64,000 bases of DNA from Dendrolimus kikuchii (lineage: Eukaryota; Arthropoda; Insecta; Lepidoptera; Lasiocampidae), in NCBI GenBank assembly GCA_019925095.2, contig CM034405.1, positions 13,045,401 to 13,109,400 of the forward strand. Reading direction: 5' to 3'. Shown here piece by piece: positions 23,901 through 38,900 of the stretch. The position numbers and the translations under genes were made by a program. The notes under the pieces were generated by a model. It was not told where the DNA came from. It did not search any database and saw nothing but the letters and a program-made list of their open reading frames with translations. Each line of letters starts with the position of its first letter. Within the stretch, counting starts at the first letter, position 1.

Positions 23901-26900
23901 GGAATACCTCAATCTGTCCGGGCTGCAAGGCCGCCATGCCCAATGGCGTCGACGTCAGTACCGTGAACCGCATCTCGTCATCCTCAATGTACGCCGCGGC
24001 CGGTAAGGGGTAGAAGTTCGCTTGCAAGGGCAACTTGTCGAAATAACGACGCTTTACCATCTGGAAAATATTTATTTTTCATTGATGGTAGTTAGTTATT
24101 AAAGAGTTAGCGACATGTAGATCGCCATCTCACTCTCGCATTACAAAAAATTGACAGAATTTAATTACAACAAATCTCTATTATACAAATCTCAACAATA
24201 ATATGAATGTTTCATAAAAAAGATTTTTATCTATAGAAATGTATATGAAATCAAAATCAAATTTATGTAATTGTGGGATACTTAATTATATAATATTACA
24301 TACATACATAGGCACGAACAACAGAGTGCCATTTAGGCTTATTCTTACACACCTCACTTGCCTCTTTGACATTCATAACTCTTGTCATGCAAGCTCGTCT
24401 GTTCTTAAGGCTCCTGACATCACCTTCTGCTAGTACACGATCAATTTGATTGTATATATAATAAGTAGTATATATAATATTATTTATTACAATGACTTCA
24501 TAAACGAATACAGTAAAAGAAAACTCAACTGATGCCCGGTTTCAATATTACAAAAACGATTCGTTTTTGATACCGACGGTTAGAATATTATACCGGCTGA
24601 TAACTCTACTGATATTTCTATAATGAACTGTTCGCAGCTAGTAACTCATGAAAGTACCAACTACCGATGGGAGGGATTTTCTAACCGATCGGTAGACTTT
24701 TTGTATGGAAAAGACAGATGAAATGTTTCTATATTATAACCGCTGGTTGTCAACGCTACTATTCGTAGGAATTTTACTACCACCCGATTTCGGCCAGTTT
24801 TGTTTGTTTGTCGAGGTTGCCAGTTTATTTTTCATTATAAATAAGTGATTTTAAATTAAATTACACTCTAATTTTTTACTTCTTCTTTTAACTTGAATTG
24901 AATTCTTTTATTTATATCTTTCAAATTTGCTATTTCTACCTTTAACAGTTCTAATTCCAATTCCAGTATTGCTTCACTATTCATTCCTATTAATATTATA
25001 AATGCAAAAGTAACTTTGTCTGTCTGTTACCCTTTGACGGAAAAACTACAGGACCGATTTGGCTGAAATTCAGTATAATATATACTTTTTTGATGGACCG
25101 AGGATGAACATAGAATACTTTTTATCCCGAAAAATGGGATAGTTTCGGGGACAAAAGTATGTTTTTCTGTTTGCCTGTAATGCTTTCACGGAAAACTATT
25201 GGACCGATTTGGCTGAAACTTGGTGGTATATAAGTAAGTTCCATATCTAGGAGAGACATAGGATACTTTTCATTACGGATAAGAGATAGAGTTTGGGATA
25301 GATTTATGTAGTTTATCCCAGAAAGTAGGATAGGTTTTGTTTTTTGTGATGTCGTTTCCGTAATGTTCGTAATTTTCGTCATGTTTTCACCTGCGATAAC
25401 GTTATAATTATCGATTGTGACCTAATGCGTCTTAAATATAGAGTTAAAAATAACACTGTAAATAATTATAACATTATTAATAGATAACGTATTAGTACGT
25501 GCTAACTGTCAGTATTTAACGTCATTAACAATAAATTGCAACATCGCTTCAAATAACACATTAAATCCATCGCTACATTTGTGTGAAACGGTCGCGTTAC
25601 AAAAAGTTCCCTAAAACAATTGAATGAAAACAAAAAATCGGACAAGGTTTCCACGAAGTTTACGTTATTTGACTCTGGAACCACAAAAATCGTTGTTTTA
25701 TGCCTTAAGTTATTAAAAAAAAATTGCGATCGAAAACCACAAATCCCTATAACTAGCGAAAAATTTCTGAAGTCACAACACTGTTTCATCTTTTTTTTAC
25801 AACAAATCCAATGACATTGGAACAATCATTACCTATTTAAAAAAATTATATGTTGTTTACATTACTGCGTTTTCTTCATGCAACATTCATATAAAATGAC
25901 TCCGTAATTGTAAGTAATTTTAAAGCAGATTGATTGAAAGCTTGATTTTTAATGACAATCGTATATCACAAAAGGTCACTTCTTTTAAAAATATATTTAT
26001 TTTGTAGTTATACATCAACTCATTGAATTACGTTGCGTGTTGCTACTACAACTATATTGCGTTAGCAAAACGCTTGAGAGGGAATTGGTAACTGATAACC
26101 GACAGTATATCTAACTGACAATGAGCTTGTGAAACGCTCGTATAGCCCTCTCAACCATCGGTTATTGGTAGCTTCAAAATCAATCAGTTACTATTACAGA
26201 CAACTGTCGGTAAAATATAGAAACCGGGGGTTAGTTATATTATATTCTACCCATAGTCCCCCAAGACTATAAGTAGATTACAGAGCCTAGATCACCGTCT
26301 TCTAAGGATAAGGTGTCCAGAAACCTGGCCATTTTTCCCCGCTGGATCGTCATACTGATCCGTTGTTAGAGGTAGGCACCAGCCCTCTGATCACCTGAAG
26401 AGTCAGTGAGTCGTTTTTATACATTTTGATTAGGTTCATGGCCTCAGAACCCACGCTCCAAGCGTTACAACAGCAAACGACACAAATGTATACTCTCATT
26501 GAGGGTTGCATATTTGCGCCGCTTAAGTGATTCAGCCGTTTCCGCCGGCGAACCGGCTAATCTTGACGTGACTAGTAAATGGGATGCGGCCAACATGTCC
26601 ACGCAGGTCGCATCCCACACTAAAGGCTTCAGGACGCCTCCCATCGTCACCTGCAACACCGTTCGGCTCCAATAAAGTCGGCACATTAGCGGTGGCAAAC
26701 GATCTCCGTAAGATGCCATTCAAGGCAGCGTGGCGTGACCACCTGCCGGATTATTTATGTGTTGTCCGTAATTTATGCGTGCAAAAATATAGTAATGCGT
26801 GAGCGAGACACCGAACTCTACTTAAGTAATAACTTAAGGCACTCAAGTCTTATTGCAATAACTTTAACGAGAATCTTAGTAGAGAATGTGCACCTAATTA

Positions 26901-29900
26901 CTAGGTGCCGACAATAAAGGGAAGTGATACTGAGGAACGCTGCAGATCGAATTACTGATGTATGACACCTGCTAATCTACCTTAGACAAACGAGGTAGCC
27001 ACGAAAGAAGTCCCACAGAAAATAAAGGAAGTAAAACTGGCAGCTTCGCAATTTGATAGGATTTTATTCATAGTCAGGAAATACGTTTACACCATTAATT
27101 ATGGTAAATGTTGTATTTATTATTTAGTAATTAACTTCATCGATTTATGAATAAGATAACATTACAAAATTGGTATATACTAATTTTGTGTTTTACATTG
27201 AAGACATCTCTACATTGTCTCTGTGGAGTTAGTGAAAGTGATTTATTTATTATTTGCGAAGCTGGCAAACAATCAGATGACCCACGTAATGGAAAGTGGT
27301 TACCATAAACGTTTGCAACACCAGGGGCAAAGCCAACGCATTGTCAACCTTTAACCTGTAAGACGGAACCACCACAAATTTGTTGCCGAACTGTCACACA
27401 CGGCTCATTGGGAAGTCTCACAAATTTGTGGTCAAATACAGATAATTGAAATGAACGTTGAACTGATGCTTTCTCCCTCTAACTACATAGAATTTGTATT
27501 AGAATAAAAGAGACGATATAATTCTCTTGGTTTTGGCGCGGCAATTTTAATGGCAGCTGGCAGCTTGTGGAAAAAAATAATATTACATTTGGCCTCTAGA
27601 AAAGGTTAAGATGGGATAGAGGGGTTAGACAGGACGAATGGAATAGGGGGAGAGGGATGTGGGCTATCGGAACTCTCATTGATCGTACGAAACACGATTA
27701 GTCTCAAGGCTAGGCGTTTTCATGTCGATGTTCTGTGAGAGGATGGTATCACACCAATCGGCCCAAAGAGGCTACCGCGACCGATTTATAGGATTCACAG
27801 CATCTCGCCATTATCTAAATATAATGTTCACTTTGGGATGACTGGAACAAGTATTAAGAAACATCTTTAAGAAGAGGATAATCAAGAATACTACCTGCAT
27901 TCCATTCAAATCAGTATAGAAAACATCTCCGTTCTTGACACCAGTTGAGAATCTAATCGCGAGCTCCATATCGTCGACTTGCGTGTCTATAAGGAACATG
28001 TTGCTGATTTCCACTTCACTCTGTGGCAACGACGGATTGTCATACACTGATATCTAAAAGAAAATAATATAATTACATAGCACATCATTCGTTTAAAAAA
28101 AAATCTTTCTTTCGCAAAAGGGAATGATGCTCACTGAGAGTAATAAATTATACTCACTCAGTAACAAATGATAGTCACTCAGTGTAATAAATGATGGTCA
28201 CTCAGAGTAATAGATTATATTCACTCAGTAACAAATGATAGTCACTCAGAGTAATAAATGATGGTCACTCAGAGTAATAGATTATATTCACTCAGTAACA
28301 AATGATAGTCACTCAGAGTAATAAATGATGGTCACTCAGAGTAATAGATTATATTCACTCAGTAACAAATGATAGTCACTCAGAGTAATAAATGATGGTC
28401 ACTCAGAGTAATAGATTATATTCACTCAGTAACAAATGATAGTCACTCAGTGTAATAAATGATGGTCACTCAGAGTAATAGATTATATTCACTCAGTAAC
28501 AAATGATAGTCACTCAGTGTAATAAATGATGGTCACTCAGAGTAATAGATTATATTCACTCAGTAACAAATGATAGTCACTCAGAGTAATAAATGATGGT
28601 CACTCAGAGTAATAGATTATATTCACAGTTAAAAAGTTTAGGTCACTGCCATTTCGTACTTTAATACCTCACGAAACTTAAAAAACTCGAAACATTCACA
28701 TTTTATTCTTAAGAAAAGTTTTAATTTCTATGTAACATTAATACTTAAAAAAAAAAAACTACAGTACAATCAACTTGGAAACTTTTCTGTTTGGAGCAGT
28801 TATAAGGGAGTACGCTAGTTTTAAGCGACTGATGTACACATGACGTAAGTACGGGTTACGTCGTACAAGTGCAAATTGATTTATTCACTGTGTGTATAAT
28901 AATAATCAACTGATAAACATACACCTTGGATATATGACGACACTTAAGTTACACTTGTGTTATGAGTAATATATAACATACCACTCTGGGTACGATCCCA
29001 GACACCCAGGCCAGAATATACAAGGGAAACTTTGTTTTACGAAATTTATCATGCCCCAAACCCGGAGCCTTTGTGTTCCAGTGAGCTAGGCTGGCAGAGA
29101 TTAATATGTATATATACCAAAGCCACGGGGGAAACCCTAGTGTGTACAACGTACATAATATTATAAAAACTTACAGCCAAAACAATATCTGCTTTCTTCG
29201 GTCCAATGAGCGCAGTATACAAAGTGGCTTTGTAGATACCCTCCGTAACAACCATTTCTGGAAAGGGATCAGTCTTGAACTCCCGCGCAGGTCCATCGGG
29301 CATGAACAAGTAAGCGCCACTGTTGTTATCTTTCTCTTTGCGGGTTCCGTATCTGTGAACAAAAGTATCGGATCCTGATTTATTTAAGCACAAAACAGAT
29401 TACAATCAACATAATTATAAAATTGTAAATTGTTAGTATTGTAATGTAATTTTTAATGCAATTTACCACAAATGTAATAGATGTTTATGTTAACTCTATA
29501 CATATTTGCATAGATTAATATTAACAAAATTAAAAATATTTTTGTAATCAAGTCGAGTGAGTGATGTGTCAGGTTTCTATAACTTCATATTTTTATAGCA
29601 CTAACTATGACCAATTGTATAGATAGTAAAAAATAGAAACTAGACATAAGTAAAGGTGGTGTAAGATACCTTTCGGTCTGATGGATCAATGAACTACACA
29701 TGACAATCGCTAGCAGCAGGATGAGAAGGCGGAAGACCAGGATATGAAGCGTAAACTTGGGAACATCTACTGCCAGCAGTAATTTGCATTATACAATAAG
29801 TATTAAATAATTATCAATCCCGGCCAAGTGCCTGGAAGAGACCGCTGTTTAGCGACAAGGCCGCCCGTTACCCGTTGTATTATCTCGTGTATATTTGAAG

Positions 29901-32900
29901 TGATAACTACTTATGGGAGGGTAAACAGCTTCGTTACGTAACGCGTTACGGCACCAGTCTGACTTCCCTTTCTCTCACGCATACGGCAGCGGTAAGTAGG
30001 CTCCTCCTCTCTGTCTAACTCACAGCATTAGCCGTATTTCGGACAGACGCTTATTATATATTTATATACTATATAATATCTATTTATAAATTATTATAAT
30101 ATAAAATTATATATTTATGTATATATAAATTTATTGTATATATTTATGTATGTTATTAGGCATAACGTTAAGTAATAACCTAAGCTTTTTTTCAAGTTAA
30201 ACAATTCCAATATTAAATAGTTCAACTTAGATTAGTTTAAGTTATCACTTCTGTCGGACGTCCCGAGACGCACGTTTTTCTATTTCTGTTTATCTACGCT
30301 TTTGTGTAGAATAAAGAGTTGTGTATAATAAAAGCCGTGGTAGCGCAATGGCTAGCGCACGCGACCCAAACTCAAAGGGCGCGGGTTCGATCCTGGCTGG
30401 AACACTTGCACCACTTAGGTAGTTTTCTGATCTAATTGCATATTGTTACAATTACCATGTGCTAACAACAGTGAAGGAAAACAACGTGATGCAACCTGCA
30501 CATCGAGATAACCGATGTGTCAAACCTGCCAAACCGCCTTGGACAAGCGTGGCGGGTATACTGTTTGTTCCCCCTATAATGGGAGGCCCGAGCCCAGCAG
30601 TGGGACATTTATGGGCTGATATTATATTATAAAGAATTATCTATCTATATAAATTGCAATTGACTAACAACAAAAGACCTTACTGCGCGAAATCCATATG
30701 CACGGGCACAGTAACGCCATCTGGTGAGACAACGGCTTTGATCAGTCCATTGAGGTTGGCTACGAGTCGTGTCCCATTCCCCGCTCGGATGTTGATATCG
30801 TCCATAAGACGAGAGGTGGGCTGCTCAATGGCGAACATCTTCGGCAGATCTATAGTCAAATAGTCCGCGTTGTAGACGCGCACTCGGGAGTACGATGTGT
30901 GTCTACAAAATACAAATATTAGAATGATTAAAGTTAAAATGTATTTTATTTGGAAATTGTACTTATTTAGTTTATGATAAGAAACAGTGTGATAAGGGAA
31001 CATCGTGGATTGAAAGAGGATGTAGTAACAAGAGTAGAAAAAGGAATGCTAAGGTGGTTTGGGCATGTAGAGAGAAGGAATAAAAGCAGAACCACCAAAC
31101 AAGTATATGACAGCAATGTGGCTGGTAGGTGCCGGTAGACCGAGACGTACTCACTATGATCAAATTGACGATATTTTAAGAAAGGTCAGGTATAAAACAG
31201 TTTAAGCCTTTTAAAGATACAAAGTTAATATTATTTTTTTCCAAAAATTGCCAGCTGCCATCAAAATTGGCGCGCCAAAACCAAGAGAATTATATCGTCT
31301 CTTTTACTCTCATACAAATTATATGTAGTTAGAGGGAGAAAGCATCAGTTCAACATTCGTTTCAATTATCTGTATTTGACCACAAATTTTGTGGTGCTTC
31401 TCAATTTGCCATATGCGACACTCGAGAACAATTTGTGTTGGTTCTATCTTAAAGGGATAACCTTGTCCGTCCGATGGAACAGCATTTAAAAAAATGGTAA
31501 ATTTATAAACCTGTCCTTTTAGCTTAACCGGCCTTTTGGGGTAAAAAATGACACCAGTTACCTCACGCCACTTGGCCCAAGCTGCTCAGATACGAGACAT
31601 TACGGTGATATTACAAAAACTATATATGGTATTCAAATATTATTGATTATTACCAATTATAATAGTAGTATTATTATTACTGGAAATATAAATGTGTTGC
31701 TAAGTATTAAGCCGCAGTCGTTTATTTGTAATATGCTGACTATTGTACATACTTTGTACAGTATTTATATTAACATTTTGGATTTTAATAAACAATTAAC
31801 TTACTTGTTAATAGACATGCTGTCCCTTAATGAAACAGTATAAACAGTTAATGCCAATGGATCAACTGTAACCGGGAATGAGAGTTGGTATTTATTTGCA
31901 GCAAATCCGAGACGCTTGTCACCTGATACGACTGGTGAGATTTGAGCCATTATGGGATAGCCTTCTGGATCAAATACCTAACAAAAATACATTTCATTTA
32001 GGCACTAATTTTGACGCAAAGATCTTATAGTTATCATATACGTCCCATTGCTTAGGTCGATCCCCATTTTTGGGAGAACAGCCAGTATCCCCGCCATATT
32101 TGCCTGAGGCAGATTAGTGGGTTTTAGACATCGGTTGTCTTGATTTCCAGGTGTCATTACGAGGTTTTCCTTCACCGTCATCATCACCCGAGTGTCAAAT
32201 CCCTTCGTTTCAATCCGTTTGCTTTGATGGCCAAGCTGTGCTTTCCTACTTTTTCTTCTACACTTTGCACGGTCTTCGGCATTCACTGTTTTGAGATGAT
32301 TTCGACACATGTCATCCTTGACAATGTCAAGCCAGCGTTTCTTGGGCCTTCCCCTTCCACCGGGACCAGGCAAAAGTGACATGGCTAGATATTTGTTTCC
32401 CACATAATTAACAGGTCTCCGTGAAACGTAGCCTTATCATCGTAAGCGACTCTTCTTTCAGTTTGTCTAGTATGTCACGGACATGAAGCCTGCCACGGAT
32501 GCAGGAGTTCCTAACGCAGTCTTTTTCTTCATGGTCAGCAAACAGTAATTGGATATTAGCACATTAGGTCAGAAAACTGGCTAACTGGTATATGCTCCTC
32601 AGCCACGATTTTTTTGGCTTTTCACACAAAATTAACTATGAGTATAATGGCTGGGAGCTCAAACTAAGATAATAAACGGAGAAGGAATAAATTTTCCTGC
32701 AGCCGTTCGGCCTGTCATGAGAGGCCACAGAACCACCCATAGCCGGGTGGATAGGATATTCATTCGTCTGGATGGCTACCACCCCTAGTCTAGACTATGC
32801 CGCCGCAACAACTTAGAGTTGTTCCAGCATTAGTGTTCAGGTACCAGTCTCCCCTTAGAGAGCGGCAGTATATTGGTAGCACCTTTAGTGTTACTAATGT

Positions 32901-35900
32901 CCATAAGCGATGGTAACCCCTTTCCATCAGGTGGGGTGCCTGTCTGTCTGCTAAACCAATGCAATAAAAAATAACCTCAGTTATTCATTAAAAGAGTGTA
33001 AGACGCGAATATAAACTGCAAACCCTTATCATATGAGACATTCAATGAACAAAACTCTGCTGCGAAGTTACCTCAACATGCGGCGACGATACTAGCACCG
33101 TCAAAATCTCCTGCCTCCGAAAACTCAAGGCGTTGTATAGAACCAATCTTCTAGAAGGAGACATTTCGTCCAACGCTATAGTGATTCTGGAGGGCACTTC
33201 GTCATGTCGACGCCAGATGTCGTCCACGTCGAAGTATATATCCTCCTGCGTCTGATCTTGGATCGGCGGCTGTTTCAAGAGGTAATATGCCGCCTGTTGA
33301 ATAGCCGATTGGCAATATTTTATTGATGTTAACAATCTGAAATGGATATTGTCGTATCACAATAGGTAATAATACTCAGTCGGGACGAATCTCGTTCGTT
33401 TCCTCTTTGTAACTCCCTTACAATGGTAACTTTGATATATGGACCCTCAAAGTTACCTATTTGTCGAACTTGCTAGAACGCTTTGAATAAAGGGTTTAAT
33501 TAATGGTCCTTAACACATTAGCTCACCCGGCATCCGAAGAACACCGCCTTCCACGGGTGGACGCCGCGTTGTTAAGCTGTGAACCTCGCGTGATCCACGA
33601 GTTGCCGAGTAGTCTGTCACACTTATCTCTATAATTATGTTCTAATACTCTCTACTAATGACCGGGGACGGATTTCCTTAAAGCTTTCAAACAAAGTTTC
33701 TGTCAAATTTATAATTAATATAAATGGAATACATTATAATAAAATGAAAATCTATTTGCATATGACATAGTATATAAAAATTATACAGGTCTTAAATTAT
33801 ATTTAAGTCCGCATACCATCACCTACCATACCTGCCATTACATACTACTAGATAGAATTCAAATAATATTGATGTAACCGAAAATATTTATTATAGTATT
33901 GTTTTATGTCAAAATATACTATACTATTATTATATATATATATACTATTTATTATTATACTTGATTAGTATACTATACTAATAAAGTATAATAATAAATA
34001 AATTCCATATAAATGTCATACAGCTTCATTTGTCTTGTGCTGATCGATATAAGATAGAATAGGTTCCTAGTAAGACTCATATGTTCCAAATCGCTATCAA
34101 TTATATCAGTACCCGACAAGTTTTTTGTTTTTTGGTCCTTATATCTGCGATCGGAAATTGTTCCATAAGCAGATGATTTTATTGTTTTGATGATGTGTAA
34201 GAAGGCAACATCCAATGATATGCTTTCTTTCATTTAATTGGAGCTATATTTTGTGTCTAGATCGAGAATATGCACTCGTTTTAGGCGCCTTTGTGGGATG
34301 TTATGCAGCAGTTTCTGGGCAAGCTCATTTGGGTGAACCATTAGACGTTTCTTATATCGGATGCAGGTGTTAGCAATCTCCTCCTTTGTTGTGGGAACTG
34401 CAGAGTATTTGTGGGCTTCGGCTTTGGTTGTGAACCAGGGTGCTTTTATGATTGACTTAAATATGTAGTACCCGACAAGTAAAGAATAGACTATATTTAT
34501 ACTCACTTCTTGGCATAATCCTCCCGGACCTCATCCCTGGACGTTCCTGTAATACCATCGTGATGTTGGAACAGAGACAGCATTCGTCTCGCTTGTTCTA
34601 CTCTATCGCGTAGTTGTAACGATATTATATAGCTTACAGAACGAGTCACAGTTGCTTGAGCTGTTATTATTTCTGCCGCCCTGGTAAAAATTTATTCGGA
34701 ATTATTTATATTGATGGATAATCCTTTAATACACACTATCATAGAATAAACTTATAAACTAAAACTATATTTACTTGTGTATAAAAGCAAGGCTTGAAAC
34801 TGGTTTATAATTAACCACTTTTAATCAATTATAACCCGTTTTAGTAACTATTTCGTTCAAAGTATAAACATTAAATAGAGTGTTATATAAACCTGCATTA
34901 ACTGGAATTACTTTTTCAATACGAAAACTGTTTTTAATATTTGTATTTGTTTACCACTGATAGCCTGGTATACCACTTGGCTGCGCTTTGAAGGCGTGCA
35001 GTGAAAACCATCCATAACCGATTTCTTCAACAAAACTTATTTAATAAACCTTAGCAAAAGCCGCTATTCATAATTGCCAGGCAGAAACAAAAAGACTAGT
35101 GTTCCAATGCACATATGTATAAAGTGACATGTAGAAGTATTTCACACTGCTCCTAAAATAACTTACCTCAAATAGGCCAATAATACTCTATCCATATTCT
35201 TATAAAAAGGTCTTGATGTATAATACCCACTCCAATAATGCTCATTTCGATCAGAGTATGTGAAAAAATCTCCAGATAGTACTGGGAAATCAGTTAGTTT
35301 TACCTCCTCATGTACTGCTTTGAAATAATCTTGAAGGGTACCGAATTGTACCTAAAACACTTATGGCATGAGGATATTTTTAGGACAATAACACATTTCA
35401 ATTTCTAAGTTTCATTTTGGAAAAAATGGAATCGTTATGAAGATTTCATGCCGACATGTCCTTGCAACTTCGTCCACGCTTGACTAGATATTCCCGTGGG
35501 ATTTCTGGGACACAAAGTACCGCAGTATTTAAAAAAGAATGTTAGCCATCGTTTTAGTGAAAATTGTGTCGGAAAAAGTTAATTTTTATGCACCCGAAAA
35601 CTACAAACCTCTCCCGGGAAAATTCCCGCACGATTCCCAGGATAAAAATTACACACATTTTATTAAATAAAATTTTCTATTTATCAGAGAAAAATCATAT
35701 TGGAATAATTTTTTTTTAATCTGGTCATTTTAAATCAATCCCACAAAAAATCGTGCGGAAATCCCAGGATGAAAAGTAGTATAGAATTCAATTCTATCAA
35801 TTTGCTGTCGATCAGCAAAAACCGCATCGAAATCAGCCCAGTAGCTTTTAGTTGAATCCCAGAGACACAGACAAGAAATCTAATTGACAGGAAGGTATGT

Positions 35901-38900
35901 GATATATGCTGATAATCAAGCAGTAAAACTCAAAAAACTAAACATAAGGGGTAGCCGCCAAACATGTAAATGAAAGTTGTTTTTTTTAATCTGTATAGCC
36001 ATTAGTCAGAACTTGAAAAATTATGATAATGTTCTATAATTACTTTTTTTTAATCATTAGGTGGCGATATATGAGCTTCCAATGTCGTAAAAATAACCTC
36101 TCTAGCTTTTAAAGTACGAAACGAAAAAAGTTATGATCCAATATTAATCTACTTACTGAAATTAACTTTGTTCTTGTATATTTGTGTAAGAATGTATGTC
36201 GGAACGCAGGATGAACGAACAAATGGTAAGGAGAAGCAATGGGTGATTAAAGTAAATTGGATTCATCTAAATGAAGTCTACATAAGAGCACAGGGAGTAA
36301 AAAGTGTATGAATAATTAAAGTGTTTCTAAAATCTAGTATTGTAAAGGTGATTTATAAGAATTATTATAAAGATGTTTTTGCTTAATTTAGAAAGAACTA
36401 AGATCGAGTCAACCATCAAACCAATCACATTTGTGCATCGTAGCTTACCTCTGTATTCCAATCATCCTTGTTATTGATAAAGTCAATAATTTTCTCATAG
36501 TTTTGGTATTGATTGTCCCATTCGTTTGATCGATCATATCTGAAGTCATCGCCTAGTGGGAACATAAGCACGTTGCTGCGGTACAATTGAGCTTTCTTCT
36601 TCCATTGGTCCAAGATTAGGGATGACCTAGAAATACAATTTAATAAAATACAGGGTAGAATAGAATACAATATATTTATTGCTTAATTCATGTACAGAGA
36701 TGTTGTGGTTTTTATAGTAGTGTTACAACTCAGGTCCCGACAAAAACAAAATCCACCTGCATATCTGAAACAAAACACATTTTATTATTATGATCGTCTT
36801 CTTTTGTTTACTTTGTGTCTAAAATTTGTGATTAGAAAACAGACCATTGTTTTATTGTACTCTTTTATGGCAGTTTGCGGGCGAGTCATTAGCCAGGTGT
36901 GGCGGATTAAGTAGACTTAGATACGGGAACATTGCGTTTGTGCAGTATAAAACGATGACCTCGTGGAGAGGGAAGCAGTCGAGCGAGAATCACGAGCGAA
37001 GCGAGACGTGTGTACTACAATCGGGAATCTAATAAGTGACGGACTTTGCACGTTTTATGTAATTACGACCTTCTGCATTACGTTTGGAGTTCTTGTGTTC
37101 GGTTATATTTGTACCTGTGTTATATGTGTTTGTATAGTTCCAATAAACTCTATAGTAATTCTAACGGGATTTTAATTCGAGTCCCGCTAAACTCGTAAGA
37201 GTACCAATGTATTCTGCCCATGTGTGCCTCCGTGCGGTTGTGTAAATGAAGCATTGGCACCGGATCAACAACACTTAAAATTCAGAGTATACCTCTCTTG
37301 AACGTTCTTCTGAATGATCTTCCGTGGAGCTATGCCCCACGGGCATGTTACTCCGTTGCCAGGCAATCTCTTGAAATCGAATTGACAACAAATCTGAAAA
37401 CATACAGTGAACTATATATTGGACACCATTACAGGAAACTTTAGCCTGTAAGCTGGATTTATATCTGCATAAGTTTAGTAGTTAGTTAACTTGCGAAACT
37501 AGCGAGGTAATCATCATTAGTTGGAGAGAATTTTTCCAGTTAAGTTCTTGATTAAGTAAAGGCTTGTCCATGACTGTGATTTATATGCAAGTTAACTAAT
37601 GCAACCTGGTAACTATCACATTTCCGGGATAAAATTATCCTATGTATATTCTCGGTATCGAGACTATGTATGTACGCAATATTAGTCATACAGTGGATTT
37701 TCCACGAACGCGTTTTAGACAGACAGCCAGAGTTATTATTTTTATTATTACTATTTTTGCATTTATAATATTAGTCGATATAGAGTATGTCAGCCACAGT
37801 AACTTAATGGTTAATATACTCACATCCCAAATTCAAATAACGCGGGTTCAAATCCAGGCTGGAAAAGCGTGCAACACTTAGGCATCTCTCTGACCTAATC
37901 TATATACTGTTACTGTACATACTGTATAATGAAAACATCGCATTGAAACCAGCACGTCGAGATAACAGGTGTGTTAAGCTCGCCAAGTCGCGTTGTACAA
38001 GTTTGGTACAACGTTTATACTGTTTGTTCCCGAGCTAAGCGGTGGGACAATTATGGGCTATTATTATTCTAAATTTTCTAATTCTGAATCATCTATTTAA
38101 GTATCCTAGTTCTCTGTAGTTTTCTTTTTGTTACTGTTTGTTTGTGTTACTTTTAATACTATTTTTCCATCACCTCTAGAGGCTTTTCAATAGCTTCTCC
38201 TTAGCTAGTTTGTAATATAGTTACTATTATTTTAGTTTTTAGCCGCCCAAATAAAATAAAATTATGTAATATAATTTTGCACCAATACCTTTGGATCCGG
38301 TCCACACGAATGTGGGATGTCATAGGAATAGAATGGCATCATATGAGTAAACATATCAGTATTTCCGACGCCATCTGCAACATTTTATGAGCCAATTAAA
38401 AACCTTAGGCACTATAAAATTTTATTGGATCATCAAGATGGAATTGTAAAAATAAATTGCACTGACATAAAAGCGTTTGGATCAAAAAACATCTTAACTT
38501 TAAACGTTTCTATTTACAATAGCTTAATATTTTATTTCTGGTCAAAAATGTTTTCAATAATAAAGCATTGGATCTGGAAGTATGTTTTCCATGTAAATAC
38601 GCGGACACATAGGTCCCAGATTTCCGACAGGGTAAATTTCGTAAATAAACTATGTTATTTATTCCCTTTGGTTGGGTGTCAGGGATCGGTACTAAGGTTG
38701 TATGTTATATATTATACACCATAAGTATAACCTAATTTGGAAATATATTATGTATGTTAGCATCCTGATATCTTTATATATATAAAAATGAATGTCTGTC
38801 TGTATGTCCTTTATAGAATAGTAAACTATACATCCGATTTTGATGAAATTTTGTGTGTGTGTTTGAGTGGGTCCCAGGATGGTTTACAGCCACGATTGGA

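Noticed and set aside
28126..28626. CRISPR-like regular repeats
   Set aside because: The repeats are contiguous with no unique spacers, in a eukaryotic intron. It is a minisatellite.
30338..30405. Possible tRNA gene
   Set aside because: A and B boxes are present, but the sequence does not fold into a full cloverleaf with a proper acceptor stem. It continues into a body shared with two other loci, so it is a SINE head.
33973..34233. Extra gene on the - strand after the Jockey fragment
   Set aside because: A random AT-rich open frame adjoining the LINE relic; no motifs.
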